64,000 bases of DNA from NCBI RefSeq assembly GCF_023517795.1, contig NZ_CP082928.1, forward strand, positions 1,302,001 to 1,366,000. Direction: 5' to 3'. The notes under the pieces are model-generated. The model was given only the letters and a program-made list of their open reading frames with translations, made no database searches and had not been told where the DNA came from. Position numbers and translations under genes: made by a program. The DNA comes from Pseudomonas fulva (GTDB lineage: Bacteria > Pseudomonadota > Gammaproteobacteria > Pseudomonadales > Pseudomonadaceae). The stretch's first letter is position 1, and every line of letters begins with the position of its first letter. Of this stretch, positions 16,935 through 27,994 are shown piece by piece.

Positions 16935-18530
16935 ATGAAGACACTACCGCTACGTGCAGCGCTGGCCGCCCTGGTTTTCGGCGCCGCCGGCAACCTCGCA
17001 GCCAAGCCGCTGGTGGTGTGTACCGAAGCGAGCCCCGAGGGCTTCGACATCGTTCAGTACACCACCGCGGTGACGGCCGATGCCTCGGCCGAGACGGTAT
17101 TCAACCGCCTGGTCGACTTCAAGGCCGGCACCACGGACATCCAGCCGGCCCTGGCCGAGCGCTGGGCGGTCAGTGACGACGGCCTGACCTACACCTTCCA
17201 CCTGCGCCAGGGAGTGAAATTCCACACCACCGACTACTTCACGCCGAGCCGCGACTTCAATGCCGACGACGTGCTGTGGAGCCTCAATCGGCAGCTCGAC
17301 CCCAAGCACCCCTGGCACGCCAAGGCCAGCGTGGGCTATCCCTATTTCGAGAGCATGGCGTTCCGCCAGTTGCTCAAGTCGGTGACCAAGACCGACGACC
17401 ACACCGTGGTCATCACCCTGAACCGCCCGGAGGCGCCCTTCCTGCGTGACCTGGCCATGGCCTTCACCTCGATCTACTCCGCCGAGTATGGCGATCAGTT
17501 GCTCGCGGCCGGCAAGACCGCCGAGCTCAACAGCAAGCCGATCGGTACCGGGCCCTTCGTCTTTCAGCGTTACAACAAGGATGCCCAGGTTCGCTACAAG
17601 GCCAACCCCGACTACTTCCGTGGCAAGCCGCCCAGCGACCCGCTGATCTTCGCCATCACCACCGACAACAACACGCGCCTGCAGAAACTGCGCGCCAACG
17701 AATGCCAGGTGGCGCTGTATCCCAAGCCCGACGACGTGCCGGCGATCAAGGCCGACGCCAACCTCAAGGTCGACGAGATCGAAGCCATCGTCACCGGCTA
17801 CATTGCCATGAACACCGAGCACAGGTACCTGAGCGACGTGCGCGTGCGCCAGGCGATCAACCTCGCCTTCGACCGCCAGCGCCATGTCGAGCAACTGTTC
17901 GGCAAGGGCAACGCGCTGGTAGCGGTCAACCCGTACCCGCCGACCCTGATCGGCTACAACGACGACAATCGCAACCCGCCCCGCGACCTCGACAAGGCCC
18001 GCGCCCTGCTCAAGGAAGCCGGCGTGGCGGAAGGCACCGTGATCACCCTGTTCACCCGCAGCGGCGGCGGCCAGACCAACCCCAACCCGCGCCTGTCGGC
18101 AGAGATGCTTCAGGCCGACCTTGCCGAGGTCGGCCTCAAGGTCGATATCCGCGTGATGGAATGGGGCGAGATGCTGCGCCGTGCCAAGAAGGGCGAAGGC
18201 GATCTGGTCTCCTCCGGCTGGGCCGGCGACAACGGCGACCCGGACAATTTCCTGACCCCGCTGCTCAGCTGCGATGCGGCGAAAAACGGCGAGAACTATG
18301 CGCGTTGGTGCAACCCTAAGTTCCAGGACCTGATCACCCAGGCCCGCGGCGTGACCGACAACGATCAACGTGCCGGCCTTTACCGCCAGGCTCTGGAGAT
18401 CTACGCCGAGGATCAACCCTGGATCAACGTGGCCCACCCGAAACTGTTCACCGCCATGCGCAAGAACGTCGAGGGCTATCACATCAGCCCACTGACCAAT
18501 AACAACTTCGCCACCACCCAGGTGAAGTAG
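16935..18530 (+). CDS. dppA4: Dipeptide ABC transporter substrate-binding protein (DppA4-like)
   Basis: This 531-residue SBP_bac_5 protein has a signal peptide ending near GNLAAKP, the mature start LVVCTEASPEGFDIVQYTTAV and the conserved LTYTFHLRQGVKFHTTDYF. It is the most diverged of the three DppA-like proteins and the one directly upstream of dppB, so it is probably the canonical partner of the permease. A strong hairpin after its stop probably allows higher expression than the membrane genes that follow. Confidence 0.9.
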   Translation: MKTLPLRAALAALVFGAAGNLAAKPLVVCTEASPEGFDIVQYTTAVTADASAETVFNRLVDFKAGTTDIQPALAERWAVSDDGLTYTFHLRQGVKFHTTDYFTPSRDFNADDVLWSLNRQLDPKHPWHAKASVGYPYFESMAFRQLLKSVTKTDDHTVVITLNRPEAPFLRDLAMAFTSIYSAEYGDQLLAAGKTAELNSKPIGTGPFVFQRYNKDAQVRYKANPDYFRGKPPSDPLIFAITTDNNTRLQKLRANECQVALYPKPDDVPAIKADANLKVDEIEAIVTGYIAMNTEHRYLSDVRVRQAINLAFDRQRHVEQLFGKGNALVAVNPYPPTLIGYNDDNRNPPRDLDKARALLKEAGVAEGTVITLFTRSGGGQTNPNPRLSAEMLQADLAEVGLKVDIRVMEWGEMLRRAKKGEGDLVSSGWAGDNGDPDNFLTPLLSCDAAKNGENYARWCNPKFQDLITQARGVTDNDQRAGLYRQALEIYAEDQPWINVAHPKLFTAMRKNVEGYHISPLTNNNFATTQVK

Positions 18531-18541
18531 ATAAAAACACA

Positions 18542-18566
18542 CCGCCGGCGGTACACACGCCGGCGG
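18542..18566 (+). terminator. Intercistronic hairpin between dppA4 and dppB
   Basis: CCGCCGGCG and CGCCGGCGG form a perfect 9-bp stem with a 7-base loop and no U-tract. Such hairpins after binding-protein genes usually protect the upstream mRNA or partly attenuate reading into the permease genes. Confidence 0.6.
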
Positions 18567-18599
18567 GCTGCCTGACCGGCCAATGAGGTACCTCCCACG

Positions 18600-19610
<1,011 letters not shown>

Positions 19611-19622
19611 GAACCGGCCATG

Positions 19623-19742
19623 ACCTGCTGCGCGTCGGCGATGCCGCGTCAAAATCCCTCTCGAGATGCTCATTGGCTACAGCCAACTCCGCTCTCTCGA
19701 CGAATTTTTCCTTGCCTCGCGCTAGCTCGCGAGGCCATGAAC
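19623..19742. repeat. Palindromic intergenic repeat in the dppB-dppC gap
   Basis: This block holds nested inverted repeats: GATGCTCATTGGCTACAGCC-type centre (ATTGGCT/AGCCAA around ACA) and the hairpin GCCTCGCG/CGCGAGGC near 19713-19734. The core GATGCTCATT and the flanking CCTTGCC resemble the interior of the MITE-like copies at 9.6 and 14.1 kb, so it may be a distant relative or remnant. No gene is encoded. Confidence 0.5.
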
Positions 19743-19785
19743 CGATTCTCCGGAGTCATGAATGGCAACTGATATCAACACAACC

Positions 19786-19858
19786 GTAGGGTGGATGACG
19801 CTTTTCTCATCCACCATGACCGCGCCGCGGGGGACGGATAAAGCGTCGTCCACCCCAC
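19786..19858. repeat. Interspersed palindromic repeat GTAGGGTGGA-type, copy 2
   Basis: It begins GTAGGGTGGATGACGCTTTT and ends AAGCGTCGTCCACCCCAC, so the outer arms pair. It is the same family as 12637-12712 and 34541-34616, with a shorter, different loop. Confidence 0.8.
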
Positions 19859-19869
19859 AAACTACTTCC

Positions 19870-19940
19870 GTAGCCTGGGTTGAGCAGCGCGATACCCAGA
19901 TCGCTCTTTCCCGGGTGTCGCTGCGCTCGACCCGGGCTAC
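19870..19940. repeat. Interspersed palindromic repeat GTAGCC(C/T)GGGT-type, copy 1
   Basis: It begins GTAGCCTGGGTTGAGCAGCG and ends CTCGACCCGGGCTAC, forming an outer stem around two internal half-repeats. Related copies lie at 33308-33355 and 62498-62565. Together with the two repeats before it, it fills most of the dppB-dppC gap. Confidence 0.82.
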
Positions 19941-19970
19941 GCCAAAATCAGATATCCATGAGGTGCGAGC

Positions 19971-20879
19971 ATGACCTCGACCACTACCACGCCGCTCGAC
20001 CAGAGCCTGGTCTACCCCTCGCCGCTAAAGGAATTCTGGCGCGCGTTCAGTCACAACAAGGGCGCCGTCGCCGGCCTCGGCTTCATGCTGCTGATGGTGT
20101 TCTGCGCACTGTTCGCGCCGTGGATCGCGCCCTACTCGCCCAGCGAGCAGTTCCGTGATGCCCTGCTGACCCCGCCGGTATGGCTGGATGGCGGCCAGTG
20201 GCGCTTTATCCTCGGTACCGACGAAGTCGGCCGTGACCTGCTGTCACGCCTGATCCACGGTGCGCGCCTGTCGCTGCTGATCGGCCTGGCCTCGGTGGTC
20301 ATCTCGCTGATTCCCGGCCTGCTGCTGGGCCTGGTGGCGGGGTTCTTCCCGCGCCTGATGGGCCCGTCGATCATGCGCCTGATGGACATCATGCTGGCCC
20401 TGCCCTCGCTGCTGCTGGCGGTGGCCATCGTCGCCATCCTCGGCCCGGGCCTGATCAACACCGTGATCGCCATCGCCATCGTGTCGCTGCCCTCCTACGT
20501 GCGCCTGACCCGCGCCGCGGTGATGGGCGAGCTGAACCGCGACTACGTCACCGCCGCCCGCCTGGCCGGCGCCAGCCTGCCGCGGCTGATGTTCATCACC
20601 GTACTACCCAACTGCATGGCGCCGCTGATCGTGCAGGCGACCCTGAGCTTTTCCTCGGCGATCCTCGACGCCGCCGCCCTGGGCTTCCTCGGCCTGGGCG
20701 TACAACCGCCAACCCCCGAGTGGGGCACCATGCTGGCCTCGGCACGCGACTACATCGAACGTGCCTGGTGGGTGGTGACCCTGCCTGGGCTCGCCATCCT
20801 GCTCAGCGTGCTGGCGATCAACCTGATGGGCGACGGCCTGCGCGATGCGCTGGACCCGAAACTCAAGAACGCGATCTGA
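19971..20879 (+). CDS. dppC: Dipeptide ABC transporter permease DppC
   Basis: This is a 302-residue permease. After a short cytoplasmic N-terminus (PSPLKEFWRAFSHNKGAVAGLGF) come the OppC-type N domain and five further membrane segments. Key stretches are LGTDEVGRDLLSRLIHGARLSL and the EAA loop DYVTAARLAGASLPRLMFITVLPN. An AGGTGCGAGC-type ribosome site precedes the ATG. The 360-nt gap to dppB means it may need read-through across three repeats or a separate promoter. Confidence 0.93.
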   Translation: MTSTTTTPLDQSLVYPSPLKEFWRAFSHNKGAVAGLGFMLLMVFCALFAPWIAPYSPSEQFRDALLTPPVWLDGGQWRFILGTDEVGRDLLSRLIHGARLSLLIGLASVVISLIPGLLLGLVAGFFPRLMGPSIMRLMDIMLALPSLLLAVAIVAILGPGLINTVIAIAIVSLPSYVRLTRAAVMGELNRDYVTAARLAGASLPRLMFITVLPNCMAPLIVQATLSFSSAILDAAALGFLGLGVQPPTPEWGTMLASARDYIERAWWVVTLPGLAILLSVLAINLMGDGLRDALDPKLKNAI

Positions 20880-20942
20880 GGAGGCCGCCATGAACCTGTT
20901 CCGCACCACGGCCGCCCCCTGCCATTCGATGGAGGCCGCCCG

Positions 20943-21917
20943 ATGAGCCTGCTGGAAATAGACAACCTGAGCGTGCGCTTCGGCGACGCCAACGCCGTGC
21001 CGGTGGTCGATGGCCTCGACCTGAAGGTCGACAAGGGCGAAGTGCTGGCCATCGTCGGCGAGTCCGGCTCCGGCAAATCGGTGACCATGATGGCGCTGAT
21101 GGGCCTGATCGACGCCCCGGGTATTGTCCGTGCCGACCGCCTGGTCTTCGACGGCACCGACATGCTCAAGCTCAAGGGCCGCCAGCGTCGCCACATCGTC
21201 GGCAAGGACCTGTCGATGATCTTCCAGGACCCGATGACCGCCCTGAACCCCAGTTTCACCGTCGGTTTCCAGATCGAGGAAGTGCTGCGCCAGCACCTGG
21301 GTCTCAAGGGCAAGGCCGCGCGCCAGCGCGCCCTGCAACTGCTCGAGCGCGTCGAGATCCCGGGCGCGGCGAGCCGCCTTGAGGCCTTCCCGCACCAGCT
21401 CTCCGGTGGCATGAGCCAGCGCGTGGCCATCGCCATGGCGATTGCCGCCGAGCCCAAGCTGCTGATCGCCGACGAGCCGACCACCGCCCTGGACGTGACC
21501 ATCCAGGCGCAGATCATGGAACTGCTGCTCGACCTGCAGCGCGAGCAGAACATGGGCCTGGTGCTGATCACCCACGACCTGGCCGTGGTCGCCGAGACCG
21601 CCAACCGGGTCTGCGTGATGTATGCAGGGCAAGCGGTGGAGCTGGGCCAGGTGCCGGCGCTGTTCGACGCGCCGACCCACCCCTACACCGAAGCGCTGAT
21701 CAAGGCGATTCCCGAGCACAGCCTGGGTGCCACGCGCCTGTCGACCCTGCCCGGCATCGTCCCCGGCCGCTATGACCGGCCCCACGGCTGCCTGCTGTCG
21801 CCGCGCTGCCCCTACGTGCAGCCCAAGTGCCGCGAGCAACGCCCGGCCCTGGAACCCCACGAGCGCGGCGCGGTGCGCTGCTATTTCCCGCTCAATCTGA
21901 ATGCCGAGGTGGCGTGA
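20943..21917 (+). CDS. dppD: Dipeptide ABC transporter ATP-binding protein DppD
   Basis: This is a 324-residue ABC ATPase: Walker [10 protein letters not shown], signature [15 protein letters not shown], Walker [13 protein letters not shown], and the H-loop in LITHDLAVV. The C-terminal oligopeptide/dipeptide transporter domain carries the Cys cluster [14 protein letters not shown] that is typical for DppD/OppD. It starts 63 nt after dppC. Its TGA shares a base with the dppF ATG. It energises dipeptide import together with DppF. Confidence 0.94.
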   Translation: MSLLEIDNLSVRFGDANAVPVVDGLDLKVDKGEVLAIVGESGSGKSVTMMALMGLIDAPGIVRADRLVFDGTDMLKLKGRQRRHIVGKDLSMIFQDPMTALNPSFTVGFQIEEVLRQHLGLKGKAARQRALQLLERVEIPGAASRLEAFPHQLSGGMSQRVAIAMAIAAEPKLLIADEPTTALDVTIQAQIMELLLDLQREQNMGLVLITHDLAVVAETANRVCVMYAGQAVELGQVPALFDAPTHPYTEALIKAIPEHSLGATRLSTLPGIVPGRYDRPHGCLLSPRCPYVQPKCREQRPALEPHERGAVRCYFPLNLNAEVA

Positions 21918-22885
21918 TGACGACTGTCCTGACCGCACGCCAACTGACGCGCCACTACGCCGTGTCCCAGGGGCTGTTCAAGCCCAGCGCCACGGTGCAG
22001 GCGCTCAATGGTGTGTCCTTCGAATTACAGGCCGGCAAGACCCTGGCCGTGGTCGGCGAATCCGGCTGCGGTAAATCCACCCTGGCGCGTGCGCTGACGC
22101 TGATCGAAGAGCCCTCATCGGGCTCGCTGCAGATCGCCGGCCAGGAAGTGAACGGCGCCAGCGCGCAGACCCGCAAGCAATTGCGCCGCGACGTGCAGAT
22201 GGTGTTCCAGAACCCCTACGCCTCGCTCAACCCGCGGCAGAAGATCGGCGACCAGCTGGCCGAGCCACTGCTGATCAACACCAGCCTGTCGCGCGCCGAA
22301 CGCCGCGAAAAGGTACAGGCGATGATGAACCAGGTCGGCCTGCGCCCCGAGCATTACCAGCGCTACCCGCACATGTTCTCCGGCGGCCAGCGCCAGCGCA
22401 TCGCCCTGGCCCGCGCCATGATGCTCACCCCCAAGGTGCTGGTGGCCGACGAGCCGACCTCGGCGCTGGACGTGTCGATCCAGGCCCAGGTGCTCAATCT
22501 GTTCATGGACCTGCAGGAAGAGTTCAGTACCGGCTACGTGTTCATCTCCCACAACCTGTCGGTGGTGCGCCACGTGGCCGACGACGTGCTGGTGATGTAC
22601 CTCGGCCGCCCGGCGGAGATTGGCCCCAGCGAGCGGCTGTACGAGCGCCCGCTGCACCCCTACACCAAGGCGCTGCTGTCGGCCACGCCGACCATCCATC
22701 CGGACCCGAGCAAGCCGAAGATCAAGATCGCCGGCGAGCTGCCCAACCCGCTCAACCCGCCATCGGGCTGCCCCTTCCACAAACGCTGCCCCTACGCCAC
22801 CGAGCGCTGCCAGACCGAGCTGCCGCTGCTGCGCCCGCTCGATGGCCGTGAAGTGGCCTGCCACCACGCCGAGCAGTTTCTCTGA
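21917..22885 (+). CDS. dppF: Dipeptide ABC transporter ATP-binding protein DppF
   Basis: This is a 322-residue ABC ATPase: Walker A GESGCGKST, signature FSGGQRQRIALARAM, Walker B VLVADEPTSALD, C-terminal cluster CPFHKRCPYATERC. The longer reading frame from 21827 overlaps dppD extensively. I start at the ATG in the TGATG overlap (21917), which gives the normal family N-terminus [16 protein letters not shown] and coupled translation. It is the last gene of the dpp operon. Confidence 0.94.
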   Translation: MTTVLTARQLTRHYAVSQGLFKPSATVQALNGVSFELQAGKTLAVVGESGCGKSTLARALTLIEEPSSGSLQIAGQEVNGASAQTRKQLRRDVQMVFQNPYASLNPRQKIGDQLAEPLLINTSLSRAERREKVQAMMNQVGLRPEHYQRYPHMFSGGQRQRIALARAMMLTPKVLVADEPTSALDVSIQAQVLNLFMDLQEEFSTGYVFISHNLSVVRHVADDVLVMYLGRPAEIGPSERLYERPLHPYTKALLSATPTIHPDPSKPKIKIAGELPNPLNPPSGCPFHKRCPYATERCQTELPLLRPLDGREVACHHAEQFL

Positions 22886-22973
22886 CCGCCCGCCGGGCGC
22901 AGCTCAAGCTGCGCTCGGCAACTCAGGCAGCCCGAGTGACGAATCCAGCAGCGGATCGGAAGGTCAGCTGTAT

Positions 22974-22998
22974 TGTGGGAGCGGGCCATGTCCGCGAA
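22974..22998 (+). repeat. Single REP element
   Basis: TGTGGGAGCGGGCCATGTCC followed by GCGA is the common Pseudomonas REP core. It lies in the convergent gap between dppF and the flavin reductase gene and is related to the REP units of the array at 42.4-43.1 kb. Confidence 0.7.
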
Positions 22999-23055
22999 CT
23001 CGGCCGCATAGACCACACAAATCTTTGCACCTGCTCATAAATCCAGTGCAAGCCC

Positions 23056-25575
23056 TCAGTACACATCCCGCCGATAACGCCCCTGCTCCACCAGCCCCTC
23101 GACAACGGCGTCCCCCAGCACCTCGCGCAACACCTGATCCACCCCCGCTGCCATCCCCTGCAGACTGCCGCATACATAAACCGCGGCCCCCTCGGCAATC
23201 CACCCCCGCAGCTCATCCGCCGCCTCGCGCAAGCGATCCTGCACATAGAGGCGCTGCGCCTGGTCGCGGGAAAAGGCCAGATCCAGTCGCTCCAACCGGC
23301 CGCCGGTGAGCCAGGCCTGCAGCTCGTCCCGGCAGTAGAAATCGTGCTCGGCATTGCGCTCGCCGAACAACAGCCAATTGCGCATATGCCCGGCAGCGAT
23401 GCGCGCCTTGAGCAGGCTGCGCAGGCCGGCGAGCCCGGTGCCATTGCCGATCAGGATCAGCGGCCGATCATCCTCAGGAGCATGGAAACCACTGTTACGG
23501 CGTACCCGCGCCAGCAGTTGCTCGCCAAGCGGCAGGTGCTCGGTCAGCCAGCCGGAACCGGCACCCAGCTCGCCATTGCTTAGGTGCTGCTGCCGCACGA
23601 TCAGCTCCAGCAGGCCGTCTTCGGGCAGCGAGGCGATCGAGTATTCGCGGCTGGGTAATGGCACCAGCGCCTCGAGCAGCGCCTGGGCATGCAGGCCGAC
23701 CAGGTGACTGGTGCTGTACGGCAGTTGGCGGGCGGCCAGCGCCTCGCCGAGTGTATGGCCGAGCGGCTCGATGACGACGGACTCCAGCGCCTGCAGGCCA
23801 TGGGCATGCAACCAGCGCTGCACCTGTGCTTTGCCGTTGCGCGGGAGGATCTCCAGGATATCGCCCGCCTGCCACAGCGCACCGGCCGGTGGCTGCAGGC
23901 CGACCAGCCAGGTGCCCGCGCCCTGGCTGCCCGGGTTGAGGCGCGCGCGTGTACGCAGCACCCAGCCGTCGAACGCCACCGGCTGCGCGGCCAGTGGCTG
24001 CACGCCGGTCAGCTCGGCCAGTTGCCGCTGCCAATGCTGCAGCGCCTGCTGATCGTCGCCATCGACCTCGATACGCTCACCCAGGCGCTGGGCGCCGCGG
24101 CTGGTCAGCCAGTCGTCGAGGCGCCGGGCGAAGCCGCAGAACTGCGTGTACCGGCGATCGCCCAGGGCCAGCACCGCGTAACGCAGGCCGGGCAGATCCA
24201 GGGTCGCCGCCAGCCATTGGCGCTCGACCCCGCGCGCGCTGTCCGGCGCCTCACCATCGCCAAAGGTGCTGAGCACCAGCAGCGCCCGGGGCGTGGCGCT
24301 GAGCCTGGTGGTGTCGATACGCGCCAGCGGCTGCACTTCCACCGCCATGCCGGCGGCCTGCAACTGTCCGGCGGTTTGCCAGGCCAGCTGTTCGGCAAAG
24401 CCGCTCTGGCTGGCGAACCCCACCAGCCAGGACTCACCGCCTTCGCCACCATCGAGCGCCTGACGGGCGGCCAGCGCCGCGCGCTTCCTGCGGCGTCGGT
24501 CCAGGTACAGCAGCAGGCCGGTGACGAAGAACAACGGCATCAGCAGGCTGGCGACCATCATCAGGATGCGCCCGGTCATGCCGAAGTACTCGCCGGTGTG
24601 CAGGGCATAGACGCTGGCCAGCAGCCGCGCCTTGAACGACTTGTCGGCGTAGCGCTCAACCTGCCTGGCCTCGCCAGTGAGCGGGTCGAGCTGCATCTGG
24701 TTGAAGGCGCGCGCGTGTTCGGCATCGCGCAATATGAAGAACACCCGCGCCGGCTCGCCGGCGGCATTGGGCAGTTGCAGGCTGTAGGCGCTGAGCCTGT
24801 CGCCCGCCGTGCGCTGGATGCCCTGCCAGAGGTTGGTGTAGTCCACCGCCGGCATGGGCTGGCCTGCTACCGGCGGGCTGCGCCGGCCGCGGCCTTCACC
24901 GGCCGCCCGCGGCGCATCGCTGAGCAGGCCTTCCAGCCCGCTGCGATACCAGTCATAGGACCAGTACAGGCCGGTCAGCGCCGCGCACAGATACAGCGGC
25001 AGGCACCAGGTGCCGACCACCGAATGCAGATCCCAATTGAACGCGCGGCCCTTCTTGGCCCAGTCGAAGGTCAGCCAGGCGCGCCAGCTCCACACCTGGC
25101 GCGGCCAGCGCAGGTACAGCCCGGACAGGCAGAAGAACACCAGGGCGATGGTGCAGGCGCCGGTGATCTGCCGGCCGCTCTGGCCCATGGCGAGGAAGCG
25201 GTGCAGCTGCAGCATCAGGCCGAAGAACTGCAGGCCCCGCGGCTCGCCCAGGGACTCCCCCGTATAGGGGTCGACGAAGCGTATCCCGCCACGCCGTTCA
25301 CCGGGCGGCGGGGTCAGGAACACCCGCGTCGGCTGGGCGCCCTTGGTATCCAGGTAGAAACCGGAAACACTGAGCCCCTGCGCCTGCAAGCGCTCGATCA
25401 GCTCGCCCGGCTCGAGCACGGGCCCCGGCTGGCTGAGCACCTGATGCGGATTGATCGCCTGCAGAATCTCGTCCTGGAAGCTGTACAGCGCGCCGGTCAC
25501 GCCCATCAGGGCCAGCACCAGCCCGGCGCTGATGCCGAACAACCAGTGCAGTTGGAAGAGAACTTTCTTGAACAC
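23056..25575 (-). CDS. piuB: PepSY-domain / NADPH-dependent flavin reductase (PiuB-like)
   Basis: This 839-residue inner-membrane oxidoreductase is a fusion. An N-terminal PepSY-associated TM region (VLFQLHWLFGISAGLVLALMGVTGALYSF, further helices near LHRFLAMGQSG and LMMVASLLMPLFFVTGLLLYL) is joined to a flavodoxin-like FMN domain (LVGFASQSGFAEQL) and a ferredoxin-reductase-like FAD/NADPH domain (REYSIASLPEDG, LILIGNGTGLAGL). Homologues next to TonB receptors reduce ferric siderophores. The GTG at 25575 gives the family-like start VFKKVLFQLHW. An in-frame ATG at 25701 would add 42 basic residues. A Fur box lies upstream. Confidence 0.82.
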   Translation of the reverse strand: MFKKVLFQLHWLFGISAGLVLALMGVTGALYSFQDEILQAINPHQVLSQPGPVLEPGELIERLQAQGLSVSGFYLDTKGAQPTRVFLTPPPGERRGGIRFVDPYTGESLGEPRGLQFFGLMLQLHRFLAMGQSGRQITGACTIALVFFCLSGLYLRWPRQVWSWRAWLTFDWAKKGRAFNWDLHSVVGTWCLPLYLCAALTGLYWSYDWYRSGLEGLLSDAPRAAGEGRGRRSPPVAGQPMPAVDYTNLWQGIQRTAGDRLSAYSLQLPNAAGEPARVFFILRDAEHARAFNQMQLDPLTGEARQVERYADKSFKARLLASVYALHTGEYFGMTGRILMMVASLLMPLFFVTGLLLYLDRRRRKRAALAARQALDGGEGGESWLVGFASQSGFAEQLAWQTAGQLQAAGMAVEVQPLARIDTTRLSATPRALLVLSTFGDGEAPDSARGVERQWLAATLDLPGLRYAVLALGDRRYTQFCGFARRLDDWLTSRGAQRLGERIEVDGDDQQALQHWQRQLAELTGVQPLAAQPVAFDGWVLRTRARLNPGSQGAGTWLVGLQPPAGALWQAGDILEILPRNGKAQVQRWLHAHGLQALESVVIEPLGHTLGEALAARQLPYSTSHLVGLHAQALLEALVPLPSREYSIASLPEDGLLELIVRQQHLSNGELGAGSGWLTEHLPLGEQLLARVRRNSGFHAPEDDRPLILIGNGTGLAGLRSLLKARIAAGHMRNWLLFGERNAEHDFYCRDELQAWLTGGRLERLDLAFSRDQAQRLYVQDRLREAADELRGWIAEGAAVYVCGSLQGMAAGVDQVLREVLGDAVVEGLVEQGRYRRDVY

Positions 25576-25734
25576 CGCAATCGACTCTCGGACTACCTGC
25601 TGCGAACGGGAGAACCAACTGCGCAGTGGCGCGTGCTTCGACCCTGCCGCCAGGCATGCGCCGCGCGTAGTGCGGGTGGCCTTGCAGGATGAGACGGGCA
25701 CGGCAGAGCGAGCCGGTGGCGCGGGAGTCTATTC

Positions 25735-25753
25735 GATAACGATTGTCATGTAC
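25735..25753 (-). promoter_or_regulatory. Fur box upstream of piuB-like gene
   Basis: GATAACGATTGTCATGTAC resembles the 19-bp Fur consensus GATAATGATAATCATTATC, with both half-sites recognisable. It sits upstream of the reductase gene, so iron repression is the simple reading. Confidence 0.65.
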
Positions 25754-25816
25754 TAGTAGTTCGCATCTTTGTCCACGTAACGATGCGAAAGCGAACCAGC
25801 TGCGGCGGCGCTGCGC

Positions 25817-26281
25817 TCAACGCAACCGCCAGACCTCGAACGGCCTGGCCAGCACGAACAGGTCGCGGGCGACGCTTTCCGGGTACTGGTCGACCGGCGG
25901 CGCATCGGGCAGGCACAGCGCGGCGGCGTCAAGGGTCGACAGCGAGAACTCCAGTTCCACCCCGGCGGCCTGGAACAGCTGGCTCACCGCCTCGACTTCC
26001 GCTGCGCCACTGCAATTGACCCGGCGCCCGGCCAGGAAGGCATTGAGCTGGTCGCAGACCTTGCCAGCGGCCAGGCCGGTCGCTTCGGCTTCGAGCAGCG
26101 ACAGGCCCAGGTGTTCCTCGCAGGTGGCGTCCAGCGCGACGGGGCTGGCAGCCGGCTTGACGATGGCGGACATGCTCGTGCCCGACACCGCGGCACCGAT
26201 TTCGATGGGGAAAGGCCCCTGCACGCTCTGGTAGAAGCGAACGGCCATGGCGCCTTCGAGCATTCCTGGAATCTGTTTCAT
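25817..26281 (-). CDS. Conserved hypothetical protein
   Basis: I do not recognise this 154-residue protein. It has no signal peptide or membrane segment. The N-terminus MKQIPGMLEGAMAVRFYQSVQGPFPIEIGAAVSGTSMSAIVKP reads like a small cytosolic alpha/beta protein. I use ATG 26281 rather than 26329 because GAGAG lies 7 nt before it. Codon use is like that of its neighbours, and frames on the other strand are shadows. It lies downstream of gdhA on the same strand, after a strong hairpin, so it probably has separate control. Confidence 0.6.
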   Translation of the reverse strand: MKQIPGMLEGAMAVRFYQSVQGPFPIEIGAAVSGTSMSAIVKPAASPVALDATCEEHLGLSLLEAEATGLAAGKVCDQLNAFLAGRRVNCSGAAEVEAVSQLFQAAGVELEFSLSTLDAAALCLPDAPPVDQYPESVARDLFVLARPFEVWRLR

Positions 26282-26396
26282 GACACGACTCTCGTTGTTC
26301 CGGTGATGTTCCAACACGCGCGGCGCCATCCTGCGCCACGACGGGAGGGCATTGTCGGCACCTTGTGTGTAAGCGTCGTGACAGTGAGAGGGTGTT

Positions 26397-26429
26397 GCCG
26401 ACCAGCCGTCGGCAAGACGGCTGGTCGGC
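26397..26429 (-). terminator. Strong hairpin downstream of gdhA
   Basis: GCCGACCAGCCGTC and GACGGCTGGTCGGC form a perfect 14-bp stem with a 5-base loop 36 nt after the gdhA stop. There is no clear U-tract, so it may act as a Rho-assisted terminator or 3'-end stabiliser. Confidence 0.6.
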
Positions 26430-26464
26430 GGCGCAGCCGGATTGCCCGGCCGCGCGGGCGGCCG

Positions 26465-27850
<1,386 letters not shown>

Positions 27851-27994
27851 CTAGCAAGAACAGAGCGCCCTTAAAAAGGGCAAAATGACGCCTTTATGAA
27901 ACTTTTTGGTGCTTTACTGTAAATAGACCCTCGGAAACAGGGCTTTCATCAGCCCACGCAACGCACCAAGTCAGCATCTTCTCGCACCAAAACG

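Noticed and set aside
25576..25701. N-terminal extension of the piuB-like protein from ATG 25701
   Set aside because: The added 42 residues are Arg/Cys-rich without family-like character. The GTG start gives the usual PepSY N-terminus. The Fur box position allows either, so this is a preference.
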